Source of the DNA: DASVRA01 sp036388855
Lineage (GTDB): Bacteria; Pseudomonadota; Alphaproteobacteria; Caulobacterales; Caulobacteraceae
Length of the DNA: 64,000 nt
Direction: 5' to 3'
Assembly (NCBI GenBank): GCA_036388855.1
Contig: DASVRA010000031.1
Location: 1 to 64,000, forward strand
Positions 43,105 through 53,000 of the stretch are shown piece after piece (positions within the stretch are counted from its first letter, which is position 1; each line of letters opens with the position of its first letter). The notes beneath the pieces were generated by a model. The model searched no databases. It worked only from the letters and a program-made list of their open reading frames with translations, and was not told the origin of the DNA. The position numbers and the translations under genes were made by a program.

Positions 43105-45147
43105 ATGCCAATCACAGCCCGAAGAATACGGAAAACCTTTGGTTACCTGGTGATCCCGCTGGCGGTCATGGCTGCTACTTCAGCACGGGCCCAGGCGGCT
43201 GTCTCGGCACGTCTGCCAGCAATGACCATTCAGCAGGCCATGAGCGTCGACAGCTTGGCGGCGGCGCGCATTTCACCGAACGGCCGCCAGGCGGTTTATG
43301 CGGTGGAGCGCCCTGATTGGGAGGCGAACCGCTTTGTCTCCGAGTTGTGGGTGGCCTCGGCAGAAACCGGCCAGCGATACCGACTTACCAGTTCCAACAA
43401 ATCGGACTTCGCCGCGCGGTGGTCGCCAGATGGAGTTTGGGTGTCTTTCTTGTCCGACCGCAGCGGCGAAAATCAGGTCTATCTGATCCGCGCGGGCGGC
43501 GGCGAAGCTGTTCAGCTGACCAAGGTTGCGGGCGGTGTAAGCGCATATCGCTGGTCCCCGAGCGGCGATCGGATCGCATTCATCGCCAGCGATCCCGAGC
43601 CCGCGTCGGCAGCTGCGAGATCGGAGCGCTCAGGCGGTTTCGAGGTGCTCGACAGCGAGTCCAGCGCTTCGGCCGATTTTGCGAGGAGTCATCTGTGGGT
43701 GATCGACGTGGCGGGCGTAGCGCAGCGGTCTCAACTCTCGTCGCCAAGGCGGCTGACCGAAGGCGCTGACTTCACCATCAATGAATTCAGCTGGTCGCCA
43801 GATGGGGGACGTATAGCGTTCAGCGCCGTCAGCGATCCCACACCGAAGGCTCGCGCTTCAGCCGACCTCTACGTGCTCGACATCCGGACCGGTAAAGTCA
43901 CCAAGCTCGTGAACACGCCCGGGCCAGACACCTATCCGGTGTGGTCCCCTGACGGTCGGCAGATCGCCTACGAGACCGCGAATGGCAGCCTCACCTATTT
44001 CGAGACCAACAGATACGTCGCCTTGGTCCCGTCTGCCGGCGGAAAACCGCGGCTCCTCACGGATAATGTTGATGAGCAGGCGAACCTTCTAGTATGGGGG
44101 TCCGACGGGCTCTATGTGGCTTTCCAAGAGAAGACGGACCTTCGTCTCTATCGTCTCGACCCAAACAGCAAGTCCCTTTCGCTGGTGCGAGGCCTTGAAA
44201 AAACCGCCCAGCAGCAATGGTCATTCGCCGACGACTACCGAACCATGGCCTTCGTGGGCCGTACGGCCACCGCGCCCCCCGAGTTGTACGTCACAGATCT
44301 CAGAAATGTGCGACCGAAGCGGCTGACTAGCTTCAGCGATCAGTTCAAGGGCTTTCAGATCTTCTCGCGTGAAGTTGTTCAATGGCGTTCGAGTGACGGA
44401 GCTTCGATCGAGGGTGTGCTGGTAAAAGCCGCTGGCCTTGACGCTGCTAAGAGACACCCATTGCTGGTGGTGGTGCATGGCGGACCCGCCGACGTCTCAC
44501 GACCGCTCCTAAGCTATCCGTACGCCTACCCTGTTGATCAGTTCGCCGCCGCAGGCGCGATCGTTCTGATGCCTAACTATCGGGGCTCTATCGGCTACGG
44601 TGAGAAGTTCCGGGCGCCGAACCCTCGCACGTTGAGCGATTATGAGGATGTACTGGCGGGGGTAAGGTCCATGATAGACCGGGGCCTGGCCGATCCCACG
44701 CGCGTGGGAGTGATGGGATGGAGCCAAGGAGGCTACCTCGCGGCTCTGCTGGCGACCAAAGGCAGCCAGTCGTTCCAGGCGGCCTCGGTAGGCGCGTCTG
44801 TCCCCAATTGGCTAACCTACTACAACAGCGGCGACGCTGGGTATTGGGCGGCGCAATGGTTTGGCGCTAACCCTTCAGAGGATCCCGAGGTCTACCGGAC
44901 GAAATCCCCGATCAACTATGTCGCAAATACGCACACGCCGATATTGATTCAGCATGGCCAGAACGACCAACGCGCGCCGATCGCGGGCGCGTACGAGTTT
45001 TACCACACCCTCCAAGACCACCATGTTCCAGTGCGAATGATCATCTACCAGGGGGCCGGCCACGGGGTGGGTCATCCGAAGGGCCAGCGCACCTTGATGG
45101 AGCATAACTACGCCTGGTTCTCACGCTGGATCTTAGCGCAGGACTGA
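43105..45147 (+). CDS. Exported S9 family (prolyl oligopeptidase-like) peptidase
   Basis: A 680-residue serine peptidase. A signal peptide (1-29, ending ATSARA) is followed by a beta-propeller (about 45-400) with PD40 repeats such as ARWSPDGVWVSFLSDRSG, YRWSPSGDRIAFIAS, FSWSPDGGRIAFSA and PVWSPDGRQIAYET. The alpha/beta-hydrolase domain has GWSQGGY (S540), GQNDQRAP (D621) and GAGHGVGH (H653), a complete triad. It probably degrades oligopeptides in the periplasm. Its base composition resembles the AraC gene rather than the surrounding chromosome. Confidence 0.93.
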   Translation: MPITARRIRKTFGYLVIPLAVMAATSARAQAAVSARLPAMTIQQAMSVDSLAAARISPNGRQAVYAVERPDWEANRFVSELWVASAETGQRYRLTSSNKSDFAARWSPDGVWVSFLSDRSGENQVYLIRAGGGEAVQLTKVAGGVSAYRWSPSGDRIAFIASDPEPASAAARSERSGGFEVLDSESSASADFARSHLWVIDVAGVAQRSQLSSPRRLTEGADFTINEFSWSPDGGRIAFSAVSDPTPKARASADLYVLDIRTGKVTKLVNTPGPDTYPVWSPDGRQIAYETANGSLTYFETNRYVALVPSAGGKPRLLTDNVDEQANLLVWGSDGLYVAFQEKTDLRLYRLDPNSKSLSLVRGLEKTAQQQWSFADDYRTMAFVGRTATAPPELYVTDLRNVRPKRLTSFSDQFKGFQIFSREVVQWRSSDGASIEGVLVKAAGLDAAKRHPLLVVVHGGPADVSRPLLSYPYAYPVDQFAAAGAIVLMPNYRGSIGYGEKFRAPNPRTLSDYEDVLAGVRSMIDRGLADPTRVGVMGWSQGGYLAALLATKGSQSFQAASVGASVPNWLTYYNSGDAGYWAAQWFGANPSEDPEVYRTKSPINYVANTHTPILIQHGQNDQRAPIAGAYEFYHTLQDHHVPVRMIIYQGAGHGVGHPKGQRTLMEHNYAWFSRWILAQD

Positions 45148-45190
45148 CGCGCTTCGGAATGTGGCCTTCGAGACGCGTCCCTGCGGCCGC

Positions 45191-45943
45191 CTACGCCGCG
45201 TTCAGCCGCTCCAGTTCCGCCTCTTCGATCTCGTAGTTGCCGTAGACGTTCTGGACATCGTCTTCGTCGTCGAGGGCGTCGATCAGCTTCATCAGGGTCG
45301 CGGCGTCGTCGCCCGAGACCGGCGTCGTCGTCCCGGGCTTCCAGATGATGGCGGTGGATTTGGCGGGGCCGAGGCGCTCCTCCAGGGCGGCGGCGACATC
45401 AGTGAAGTCTTCCAGCGCGGTGGTGATCTCGTGGCCGTCCTCCTCGTCGGAGGTCACGTCCTGGGCGCCCGCTTCGATGGCCGCTTCGAACATGGCGTCC
45501 TCGGCGGCGGCCGCGTAGGGGTAGACGACCACGCCCACGCGCTGGAACATGAAGGCGACCGAGCCGGTCTCGCCCAGGTTGCCGCCGTTCTTGGAAAAGG
45601 CGGTGCGCACGTTGGCGGCGGCGCGGTTGCGGTTGTCGGTCAGCACCTCGACGATCAGGCCCACGCCCCCGGGGCCGAAGCCCTCGTAGCGGATCTCCTC
45701 GAGGTTGTCGGACTCGCCGGCCTGACCCTTCTTGATCGCGCGGTCGATGTTGTCCTTGGGCATCGACTCGGCCTTGGCGTTGGCGACGGCCAGGCGCAGG
45801 CGGGCGTTGGCGGCGGGGTCGGGTAGGCCGGCCTTGGACGCGATGGTGATGTCGCGCGAGAGCTTGGAGAACATCTTGGAGCGGATTTTGTCCTGCCGCC
45901 CCTTGCGGTGCATGATGTTCTTGAACTTGGAATGGCCGGCCAT
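45191..45943 (-). CDS. yebC: YebC/PmpR family protein
   Basis: A 250-residue protein of the TACO1/YebC family, beginning MAGHSKFKNIMHRKGRQDKIRSKMFSKLSRDITIA and with MPKDNIDRAIKKG, EGFGPGGVGLIVEVLTDNRNRAAANVRTAFSKNGGNLGETGSVAFMF. Members were described as transcription regulators and more recently as factors that relieve ribosome stalling. Beside ruvC-ruvAB in many genomes, but not here. Confidence 0.97.
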   Translation of the reverse strand: MAGHSKFKNIMHRKGRQDKIRSKMFSKLSRDITIASKAGLPDPAANARLRLAVANAKAESMPKDNIDRAIKKGQAGESDNLEEIRYEGFGPGGVGLIVEVLTDNRNRAAANVRTAFSKNGGNLGETGSVAFMFQRVGVVVYPYAAAAEDAMFEAAIEAGAQDVTSDEEDGHEITTALEDFTDVAAALEERLGPAKSTAIIWKPGTTTPVSGDDAATLMKLIDALDDEDDVQNVYGNYEIEEAELERLNAA

Positions 45944-46120
45944 GGCGGGGTCGTCTCGGGCGTGGGCGCTGGGCGAGCGCCGGGTTGCGAGGGATCGGGC
46001 GGGGCTTTAGCGGAACGGCCTTCGCCTGTCATCTGTGGGCGCCGAACCGGCGGCGTCCTTGAAGCGTTAACCGTCACGGCCTAGGCTGTGAGCGGGGCCT
46101 GGGTGAGGATCACGGTGTTC

Positions 46121-46435
46121 ATGTCGATCAAGCGCGACCGTCCGGAAGACGCGGTGAAGGACCTCTCCAGCTACCCGCCGGTCGACTACGAGGTGAGGCG
46201 GCGGCGGGTTGCGACGCAAGCCACCGGCGCGGTGGTGACCGGCGGGGCCATCGACGGCGGCCGGGTGACCGGGGCGGCGGCGCTGGCGCTGACCGCGATC
46301 GCGGCGGCGGCGGTGGGCGCGGCGGCGATCGGGGTGCTGGGGATCGGGCGGCTGCTGGTCGGCACGGCCAAGTTCCGCAGGGTCGAGATCGGCGAGCTGG
46401 TGGTGGGCAAGCTGAAGGTGCTCGAGACCCACTAG
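46121..46435 (+). CDS. Small membrane protein of unknown function
   Basis: A 104-residue protein with a charged N-terminus (SIKRDRPEDAVKDLSSYPPVDYEVRRRRVA), an Ala/Gly-rich hydrophobic stretch (AALALTAIAAAAVGAAAIGVLGI) and a C-terminal beta-like RVEIGELVVGKLKVLETH that repeats the E-x-G-x-L-x-V pattern. A GTG start at 46088 would add 11 residues; ATG 46121 gives a more natural start. It ends three bases before the converging ymdB-like gene. Confidence 0.65.
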   Translation: MSIKRDRPEDAVKDLSSYPPVDYEVRRRRVATQATGAVVTGGAIDGGRVTGAAALALTAIAAAAVGAAAIGVLGIGRLLVGTAKFRRVEIGELVVGKLKVLETH

Positions 46436-46438
46436 CGC

Positions 46439-47287
46439 CTATTCGGCGGCCACGGCCTCGGACGCCGTCGTTTCCGGAATCCACTCTTTCAGACGCCCGC
46501 CTATGCGTATGGGCTCGATCCTGAGCGCCAGGCCCGTGCGCGGGTCGGTCTCCACGAACACGCCGCAGACGGTGGCCGGGCCTTCGGCGGGTTTGTAGCG
46601 GCCGCCGGCGATGCGGGTGGTGAAGCGGCGCAGCGGCTCGTCCTTGTCGTTGCCGATCACGCTGTCGTAGTCGGCGCAGGCGCCGGCGTCGGTCTGGTAG
46701 GCCGCGCCCCCGGGCAGGATTTGAGCATCGGCGGTGGGCACGTGGGTGTGGGTGCCGACCACCAGGGAAGCACGGCCGTCGCAGAAATGGCCCATGGCCA
46801 TCTTCTCGCTGGTGGCCTCGCAGTGCATGTCGACGATGATGGCGTCGGCGGCGGCGCCCAGCGGGCAGGCTTCGAGTTCGCGATCTACGGCGGCGAAGGG
46901 GTCGTCGAGCGCGTCCATGTGCACGCGGCCGAGCAGGTTGATCACCAGCACGCGCGAGCCGCGCTCGGTCTCGAACAGCTGGGCGCCGCGGCCGGGGGCG
47001 TGGGACAGGCGGGGGTAGTTGAGGGGGCGGATCAGGCGCGGCTCGCGTTCGATGTAGGTGAGCGCCTCCTTCTGGTCCCAGGAGTGGTTGCCGAGCGTAA
47101 GGCAGTCGGCGCCGGCGGCGAACAGCTCGCGCGCGGTGTTCTCGGTGATGCCGAAGCCGGCGGCGGCGTTCTCGGCGTTGATGACGACGAACTCGAGGTC
47201 GAGGCGGCGGCGGAGGGCCGGGAGGTGTTCGGCCAGGCCTTCACGGCCCGAGCGGCCGACCACGTCGCCAAAAAAACCGATACGCAT
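46439..47287 (-). CDS. ymdB: TIGR00282-type metallophosphoesterase (YmdB family)
   Basis: A 282-residue calcineurin-like phosphoesterase. Metal ligands are visible in MRIGFFGDVVGRSG, VVINAENAAAGFGI, LTLGNHSWDQKE, VDMHCEATSEK and VVGTHTHVPTADAQIL. YmdB of Bacillus hydrolyses 2',3'-cAMP and affects biofilm programmes; the role in alphaproteobacteria is unclear. Its ATG lies directly after the fthC stop, so the two are coupled. Confidence 0.93.
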   Translation of the reverse strand: MRIGFFGDVVGRSGREGLAEHLPALRRRLDLEFVVINAENAAAGFGITENTARELFAAGADCLTLGNHSWDQKEALTYIEREPRLIRPLNYPRLSHAPGRGAQLFETERGSRVLVINLLGRVHMDALDDPFAAVDRELEACPLGAAADAIIVDMHCEATSEKMAMGHFCDGRASLVVGTHTHVPTADAQILPGGAAYQTDAGACADYDSVIGNDKDEPLRRFTTRIAGGRYKPAEGPATVCGVFVETDPRTGLALRIEPIRIGGRLKEWIPETTASEAVAAE

Positions 47288-47875
47288 TCAGGCTTTCGTC
47301 CGCACAGGGATGTACTCTTTCTCGGTCAGGATAGCGTCAAGCGGCCGGTCGTGTTCCTCCATCGGCACGCGCGCCACCTCTTGGCCGGCATAGGCGAGGC
47401 CCAGCGCGAAGACGGGGCCGGAGGCGTCGAGTGTCGCGAGGGTGCGGTCGAAGTAGCCGCCGCCCTGGCCCAGGCGCCCGCCCGAGCGGTCGAAGGCGAG
47501 GAGGGGGACGATCAGCAGGTCGGGACGCAGTTCCTCTGCGCCCGCAGGGGGCGCGGGGACGCCGAGATGGTCCGGCGCGTGGCCATGCCCCGCATCGGAG
47601 GCGCGGAACACCAGCGGCTGGTCGGGCCCTACCGTCACCGGAAGCGCAACGCGGGCTCCGGCCGCCTGGAACCGCGCCAGCAGCGCCGCCGGGTTTAGTT
47701 CGCCGCCGCGTGAAGCGTAGCCGCCGACGACCCTTGCTGTCCGCACGACCGGGTCCGGCAGCCGCTTGGCCGCGGCTTCGCCCGCGGTGGGGTCCTTCGC
47801 CGCCAGCGAACGTCGCAGCGCGCGCGCCTCCAGGCGCATGACGGCCTTGGCGGAGGCTGGCGAGGCGTGGACCAT
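47288..47875 (-). CDS. fthC: 5-formyltetrahydrofolate cyclo-ligase
   Basis: It converts 5-formyl-THF to methenyl-THF with ATP. The 195-residue protein has RLEARALRRSLA, LIVPLLAFDRSGGRLGQGGGYFDRTL (the ATP/substrate loop) and GLAYAGQEVARVPMEEHDRPLDAILTEKEYI. The 6S RNA gene lies immediately upstream on the same strand, the arrangement known from E. coli (ssrS-ygfA), and the two may share a transcript. Confidence 0.94.
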   Translation of the reverse strand: MVHASPASAKAVMRLEARALRRSLAAKDPTAGEAAAKRLPDPVVRTARVVGGYASRGGELNPAALLARFQAAGARVALPVTVGPDQPLVFRASDAGHGHAPDHLGVPAPPAGAEELRPDLLIVPLLAFDRSGGRLGQGGGYFDRTLATLDASGPVFALGLAYAGQEVARVPMEEHDRPLDAILTEKEYIPVRTKA

Positions 47876-47919
47876 GCGCCCCCATAGCAGAGAAGATGAG
47901 GAGGGTGGCGGCGCCGCGA

Positions 47920-48073
47920 GGGCCGTGGAGGCGGTTCAATCCCCTCGGACCTGGATAACCAGGTGGGCGCCGTGTGCTCCAGGCCAGGGCCCGAACCAGG
48001 GACAGCTCCCGATCGAGATGATTAAGGTCCCCGGGATTAGGGCCTCCGACGAGAGCCGCAGCAAGACCCGCCG
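47920..48073 (-). ncRNA. ssrS: 6S RNA
   Basis: The region between fthC and the quinone oxidoreductase gene folds as a long rod with a central bubble. The closing stems are GGAGGC/GCCTCC (48047-48042 with 47932-47927), AATCCC/GGGATT and GGACC/GGTCC, all perfect. Inside is a bubble whose 3' side holds the small hairpin CCTGG-TTAT-CCAGG. On the minus strand the 5' bubble reads CUUAAUCAUCUCGAU, so a product RNA templated there would start AUCGAG, like the AUCGGC pRNA of E. coli. Synteny with fthC, a promoter at the right distance and a length of about 154 nt all fit. Ends are approximate. Confidence 0.78.
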
Positions 48074-48079
48074 TGGAGA

Positions 48080-48108
48080 AAGGTAAGCCTGCGGGAGATC
48101 CATCTCAA
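48080..48108 (-). promoter_or_regulatory. Sigma-70-type promoter of 6S RNA
   Basis: On the minus strand a -35 TTGAGA (48108-48103) and a -10 TACCTT (48085-48080) are separated by exactly 17 bases. Transcription would start near 48073, just before the first 6S helix. Confidence 0.6.
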
Positions 48109-48109
48109 G

Positions 48110-49114
48110 CTAGGCGGCGTCAGTCCCGACCTTCAGCACCACCTTGCCGAAGTGGCCGCCGGCTTCGAGGCGGGCGTGTGCGGCCTCAACGTCGGCCAGT
48201 GGGAACACGCTGTCGATCACCGGGCGGACCTTGCCGGCTTCGATCCAGGGCCAGACGGTTTGCTCCACGGCGCGGGCGAGCCGCGCCTTTTCGTCGGCTG
48301 GGCGGGCGCGGAGGGTGGAGCCGGTCAGGGTCAGGCGCTTGCGCATGATCAGGGAGAGGTCGACCTCGGCCTTGGCGCCGGTGAGGGTGGCGATCTCGAC
48401 CAGGCGGCCGAAGGGCTTGAGGCAGCGCAGGTTGGCGGCGGTGAAGGCGGCGCCGACCATGTCGAGCGCCACGTCGGCGCCGCCGAAGCGTTCGACGGCG
48501 GGCTCGAAGTCTTCGGCTTGGCTGTCGATGGAAAGGTCGGCGCCCAGGACGTGCGCCTGGGCGGCCTTTTCGGGGCCGCGGGAGGTGGCGATCACGCGGG
48601 CGCCGGCGGCCTTGGCCATCTGGACGGCCATCACGCCGATGCCGGACGTAGCGCCGTGGACGAGCAGGGTCTGTTCTGCTTCCAGGCGAGCGATGTCGAA
48701 GACGTTCGCCCAGACGGTGAAAACCGTCTCGGGCAGGGACGCGGCCTGTTCCCAGTTCAGGCCAGGAGGGACCGGCAAGGCGTGCCGGGCGTCGACCACG
48801 GCGTATTGCGCGTAGCCGCCGCCGGGGAGCAGGGCGGTGACCGCGTCGCCCTCGCGCCAGCGACCGGCGCCGCGGCCGATCGCCGCGACTTCGCCGGCGA
48901 TCTCCAGGCCAAGGGTGTCGGGGGCGCCGGGCGGCGGGGGGTAGAGGCCGTAGCGCTGGAGCAGGTCCGGGCGGTTCACGCCGGCGGCGCGGACGCGGAC
49001 CAGCACCTGGCCTTCGGCGGGTTCTGGGATCGGAATCTCTTGCAGGATCAAGGGCGCTAGCTCGCCCTTAGGGGCTGGCGCCGCAGCCACGGCCGTCATC
49101 AATCCGTCGCCCAT
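48110..49114 (-). CDS. NAD(P)H-quinone oxidoreductase, PIG3/zeta-crystallin family
   Basis: A 334-residue MDR-superfamily enzyme without zinc ligands. It has VLVRVRAAGVNRPDLLQRYGLYPPPPGAPDTLGLEIAGEV (typical of the PIG3 branch), GGGYAQYAVV, LLVHGATSGIGVMAVQMAKAAGARVIAT (Rossmann fold) and LARAVEQTVWPWIEAGKVRPVID. It reduces quinones with NADPH. Starts at ATG 49114 or 49099 are both plausible; longer extensions are not conserved-looking. Confidence 0.9.
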   Translation of the reverse strand: MGDGLMTAVAAAPAPKGELAPLILQEIPIPEPAEGQVLVRVRAAGVNRPDLLQRYGLYPPPPGAPDTLGLEIAGEVAAIGRGAGRWREGDAVTALLPGGGYAQYAVVDARHALPVPPGLNWEQAASLPETVFTVWANVFDIARLEAEQTLLVHGATSGIGVMAVQMAKAAGARVIATSRGPEKAAQAHVLGADLSIDSQAEDFEPAVERFGGADVALDMVGAAFTAANLRCLKPFGRLVEIATLTGAKAEVDLSLIMRKRLTLTGSTLRARPADEKARLARAVEQTVWPWIEAGKVRPVIDSVFPLADVEAAHARLEAGGHFGKVVLKVGTDAA

Positions 49115-49208
49115 CGCCGATGAACCCTTGCCCTTTGCGCCTGTCGGGGGTTCAAATAGCGGCCGCGTTAAGGTCGGGCCAGTTGCAGCTTGGAGGAGCT
49201 TGGAGCTG

Positions 49209-49412
49209 ATGGACGAACCGGTCGAGGTCCGGCGCGCGCGCGGGTGGGCTGTGAACGAGCTGCGCAAGGAGGACCTGGACCTCTACGGGCGCGACGAACT
49301 GGAGGAGCGGATCGAGCTGCTCCAGGCGGAGATCGCGCGGGTGCGGGGGCAACTCGACCGCAAGCGTTCCGGCTGGGAAGCGGCGGATGCGCTGTTCAGC
49401 CTGGGCGGCTGA
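49209..49412 (+). CDS. DUF1192 family small protein
   Basis: A 67-residue acidic protein: DLDLYGRDELEERIELLQAEIARVRGQLDRKRSG matches the DUF1192 pattern found only in alphaproteobacteria, with a short coiled coil. ATG 49209 has GGAG five bases upstream. It lies 112 bases before rcdA; the two genes are commonly neighbours in this class. Function unknown. Confidence 0.85.
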   Translation: MDEPVEVRRARGWAVNELRKEDLDLYGRDELEERIELLQAEIARVRGQLDRKRSGWEAADALFSLGG

Positions 49413-49524
49413 GCGGCGGAAGGCGAAGTAGGGGACGGCAAACGGCGGGTTAACATCTGGCATGGGCGTTGCACTCCTCGCCCCTGTCTTTCGCTGACAT
49501 CGCCGCGGCCGGAGAGGGGCTTTT

Positions 49525-50034
49525 ATGAGTGATCTGGTCGTGGCCGCGGACTGGCGGATGAGCGTGGTCCAGGACTTCGCGGGCTCGGAGCTGTTCGACC
49601 GCACCTTCCAGGAGGGGATGGAGCTGGTCGAGGCCACCGCCGCCTACCTGGACGGCGAGGGGCGCCAGGAATCCAAGTTGCTGTCTCGCGCCGCGGCCCT
49701 GGCCTATGCGTCGGAGAGCATGCGGCTGACCACCCGGCTGATGCAGCTGGCCTCGTGGCTGCTGGTGCAGCGGGCGGTGCGCGAGGGCGACATGCGCGCC
49801 CACGACGCCTGCGAGGAGCGCTACCGCATCCGCCCCGACGCCGGCGCCGACCGCTCCGAGCACCCGGCGCTGCCGAAGGGGCTGCGGCAACTGCTGGAGA
49901 CCACCGACCGGCTATTCGAACGGGTGCTGCACCTGGACCGGCGGATGTATCTGGAGCAGGCGCCGGACGCACTGACGCATCCGGTGCTGACGCAGATGGG
50001 GCGGATCGAGGCGGCGTTCGGGCGGGCGGGCTAA
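49525..50034 (+). CDS. rcdA: Regulator of CtrA degradation RcdA (DUF1465)
   Basis: RcdA is an adaptor that, with CpdR and PopA, brings the cell-cycle regulator CtrA to ClpXP at the pole in Caulobacter. The 169-residue all-helical protein has FDRTFQEGMELVEATAAYLDGEGRQESKLLSRAAALAYASESMRLTTRLMQLASWLLVQRAVREG, the conserved DUF1465 core. The C-terminal part after a loop is more variable, as in known RcdA. GGAG precedes ATG 49525. It supports a Caulobacter-like cell-cycle programme in this organism. Confidence 0.9.
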   Translation: MSDLVVAADWRMSVVQDFAGSELFDRTFQEGMELVEATAAYLDGEGRQESKLLSRAAALAYASESMRLTTRLMQLASWLLVQRAVREGDMRAHDACEERYRIRPDAGADRSEHPALPKGLRQLLETTDRLFERVLHLDRRMYLEQAPDALTHPVLTQMGRIEAAFGRAG

Positions 50035-50046
50035 GGCTGTTCTACT

Positions 50047-53000
50047 CTAAAGATTGAGCAGCGCCGGGTCCCCGCCCTGGGCGGCGATGTTGACGCTGAT
50101 GGCGCGTTCGACGGCGTAGCGGATCAGGGCGTGGGGGCCGCCGGCTTTGGGGCCGGTGCCGGAGAGGCCTTCGCCGCCGAAGGGCTGGACGCCGACCACC
50201 GCGCCGGTCATCGAGCGGTTGACGTAGAGGTTGCCGGCGGGGACCAGGCGGGCGACCTCGTGGTAGAAGCGTTCGATGCGGCTGTGGACGCCGAGCGTCA
50301 GGCCGTAGCGGCGGGCGGCGAGTTGGCCGGCGACCTCCTCCAGCTTGTCCGGATCGTAGCGGACGACGTGCAGGATCGGGCCGAAGACCTCGCGCTCCAT
50401 GAAGTCGGCGTGGGGGATCTCGGCCAGGACGGGGCCGAAGTAGACGCCGTTGGAGAGGGCGGCGGGGACCTCCAGCTTCCTGATCACCCTGGCTTCGCGG
50501 CGGAGCTTTTCCTCGTGCGCCTCAAGGGCGGCGCGGGCCTCCTCGTCGATCACCGGGCCGACGTCGGTGACGGCGTCGGCGGGGTCGCCGATCACCAGGG
50601 TGTCCATGGCCCCGGCGATGCCTTCAATCAGGTCGTCGGCCGTGTCCCTGGGCACGAACAGCGCGCGGAGCGCCGAGCAGCGCTGGCCGGCGGAGCCGAT
50701 GGCGGAGAGGACGACGTCGTCGATCACTTGTTCGCGCAGCGCGGTGGTGTCGACGAACATACCGTTCAGGCCGCCGGTCTCGGCGATGAAGGGGACGATT
50801 GGGCCCTGGCGCTCTGCGAGCGTACGGTTGATGCGCCAGGCGGTGTCGGTGCCGCCGGTGAAGGCGACGCCGTCGCAGCCTTCGTGGGCCGTCAGGCGGG
50901 CGCCGACGGTCTCGCCGCGACCGGGGACAAGGGCGAGCAGGCGGGGGTCGAGCCCGGCCTGGTGGTAGAGGCGCACGGCCTCCGCCGCGATCAGCGGGGT
51001 CTGCTCGGCGGGCTTGGCCAGGGCGGCGTTGCCGGCGGCCAGCGCGGCGGCGATCTGGCCGGTGAAGATGGCCAGCGGGAAGTTCCAGGGGCTGATGCAG
51101 ACGAACACGCCGCGGCCGCGCAGTTGCAGCTCGTTGGTCTCGCCGGCGGGGCCGGTCAGCACCTCGCTATGGGTGAACTGCTGCTCGGCCAGGTGCGCGT
51201 AGTAGCGGCAGAAGTCGGCGGCCTCGCGCACCTCGGCGACGGCGTCCGGCAGGGTCTTGCCGGCCTCGCGGGAGAGGATGGCGATCAGGCGGTCTCGATT
51301 GGCTTCCAGCGTGTCGGCCATGGCGCGCAGGATCGGGGCGCGCTTGGAGCCGCCGATGTCGTCCCAGTCCCGTTGGGCTTCGCGGCCGAGGCGGAAGGCG
51401 AGGTCGATGTCGTCGGGTGAAGCTTCGCTGGTGACGCCGAGTATGCGGCGGCGGTCCACGGGGCTCTTAACTTCGGCAGGTTCCACGCCGGGGCGCAGTT
51501 CGCCACCGATGATGGGGCCGGAGGTCAGGCGCTCCTTGTCGATGGCGGCGACAGCGCGGCCGAGCCGCTCGCGTTCGTCCTCGATGGTCAAGTCTATGCC
51601 CTCGGAGTTGATGCGGCAGGCGCCATAAATGTTGGCGGGCGTGGGGATGCGCGGGTGCGGGCCGGGCTGGCGGCGCACCTCGGCGATTGGGTCGCCGACC
51701 ACCTTTTCAGGCGGCACGCGGTCGTCCAGCAGCGCGTGGACGAAGGAGGTATTGGCGCCGTTCTCCAGCAGGCGGCGCACCAGGTAGGGCAGCAGGTCCT
51801 CGTGCCCGCCGACGGGCGCGTAGGCGCGCAGGGTGACCCCGCCGTAGGCCTGATCGGCGGCCTGGTAGAGGGCCTCGCCCATTCCGTGCAGGCGCTGGAA
51901 CTCGACGCGGACCTTGGCCGCCTCGGCCATGCGGTGGACGGCGGCCAAGGTGTGGGCGTTGTGGGTGGCGAACTGGGAGTAGAGGTGGGGAGCGGCGCCG
52001 ATCAGCGCCTGCGCGCAGACCAGGTAGCAGAGGTCCGTGGCGGGCTTGGTGGTGTAGACGGGGTAGTCGGGGCGGCCCGCGACTTGGCCGCGCTTGATCT
52101 CGGAGTCCCAGTAGGCGCCCTTGACCAGGCGGACCATCAGGCGCCGGCCGGACTCGCGGGCGAGCTGCTCCAGGCGGGCGATCACCTCGGGCGCGCGCTT
52201 CTGGTAGGCCTGGACGGCGAGGCCGAGACCCTTCCAGGCGCCGAGTTCGGGTTCGCGCGCCAGCCGGTCCAGGAGCTTCAGCGACAGGATGAGGCGGTCG
52301 GCTTCCTCGGCGTCGATGGTGAAGTTGAGGTCGTGGGCGGCGGCCAGCTTGGCCAGGCGCAGGGTGCGCGGATAGAGCTCGGCCCAGACGCGCTCTTCCT
52401 GCTCGGCCTGGTAGCGCGGCGACAGGGCCGAGAGCTTGACCGAGATGCCGTGGCCGGTCTCGGGCCCCTTGCGGTTGGAGGCGCGGCCGACCGTCTCGAT
52501 GGCGTCGGCGTAGGCGCGTTCGTAGCGGTCGGCGTCGTGCTCGGTGCGGGCGCCCTCGCCCAGCATGTCGAAGGAGCACATGTAGCCGTCGTTGCGGGCG
52601 CGCTTGAGCGCCGCCTCGATGGTCCGGCCGAGCACGAATTGCTCGCCCATGATCTTCACCGCCTGGCCGACGGCGGCGCGGATCACCGGCTCGCCGAGAC
52701 GGCCGGCCACGCGGGTGAGGAAACCGGGCAGGTCACGGCGGGCCTGCTCGTCCACGTCCACGAGGCGGCCGGTCAGCATCAGGCCCCAGGTGGAGGCGTT
52801 GACGAACAGGCTGTCGGACTGGCCGAAGTGGCTGCCCCAGTCGGCCGAGCCGATCTTCTCCGCGATCAGCCGGTCGCGGGTGTCGTCGTCGGGCGTGCGC
52901 AGCAGCGCCTCGGCCAGGCACATCAGGGCCAAGCCCTCGCGGGTGCCGAGGGAGAATTCCTGAAGGAAGCTTTCCACCACCCCGTGGCGTTGAGCGGCGG

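Noticed and set aside
47876..47935. zapA gene beside the 6S RNA, expected from synteny in other alphaproteobacteria
   Set aside because: No ZapA-like frame is found on either side of the RNA; the nearest genes are fthC and a quinone oxidoreductase.
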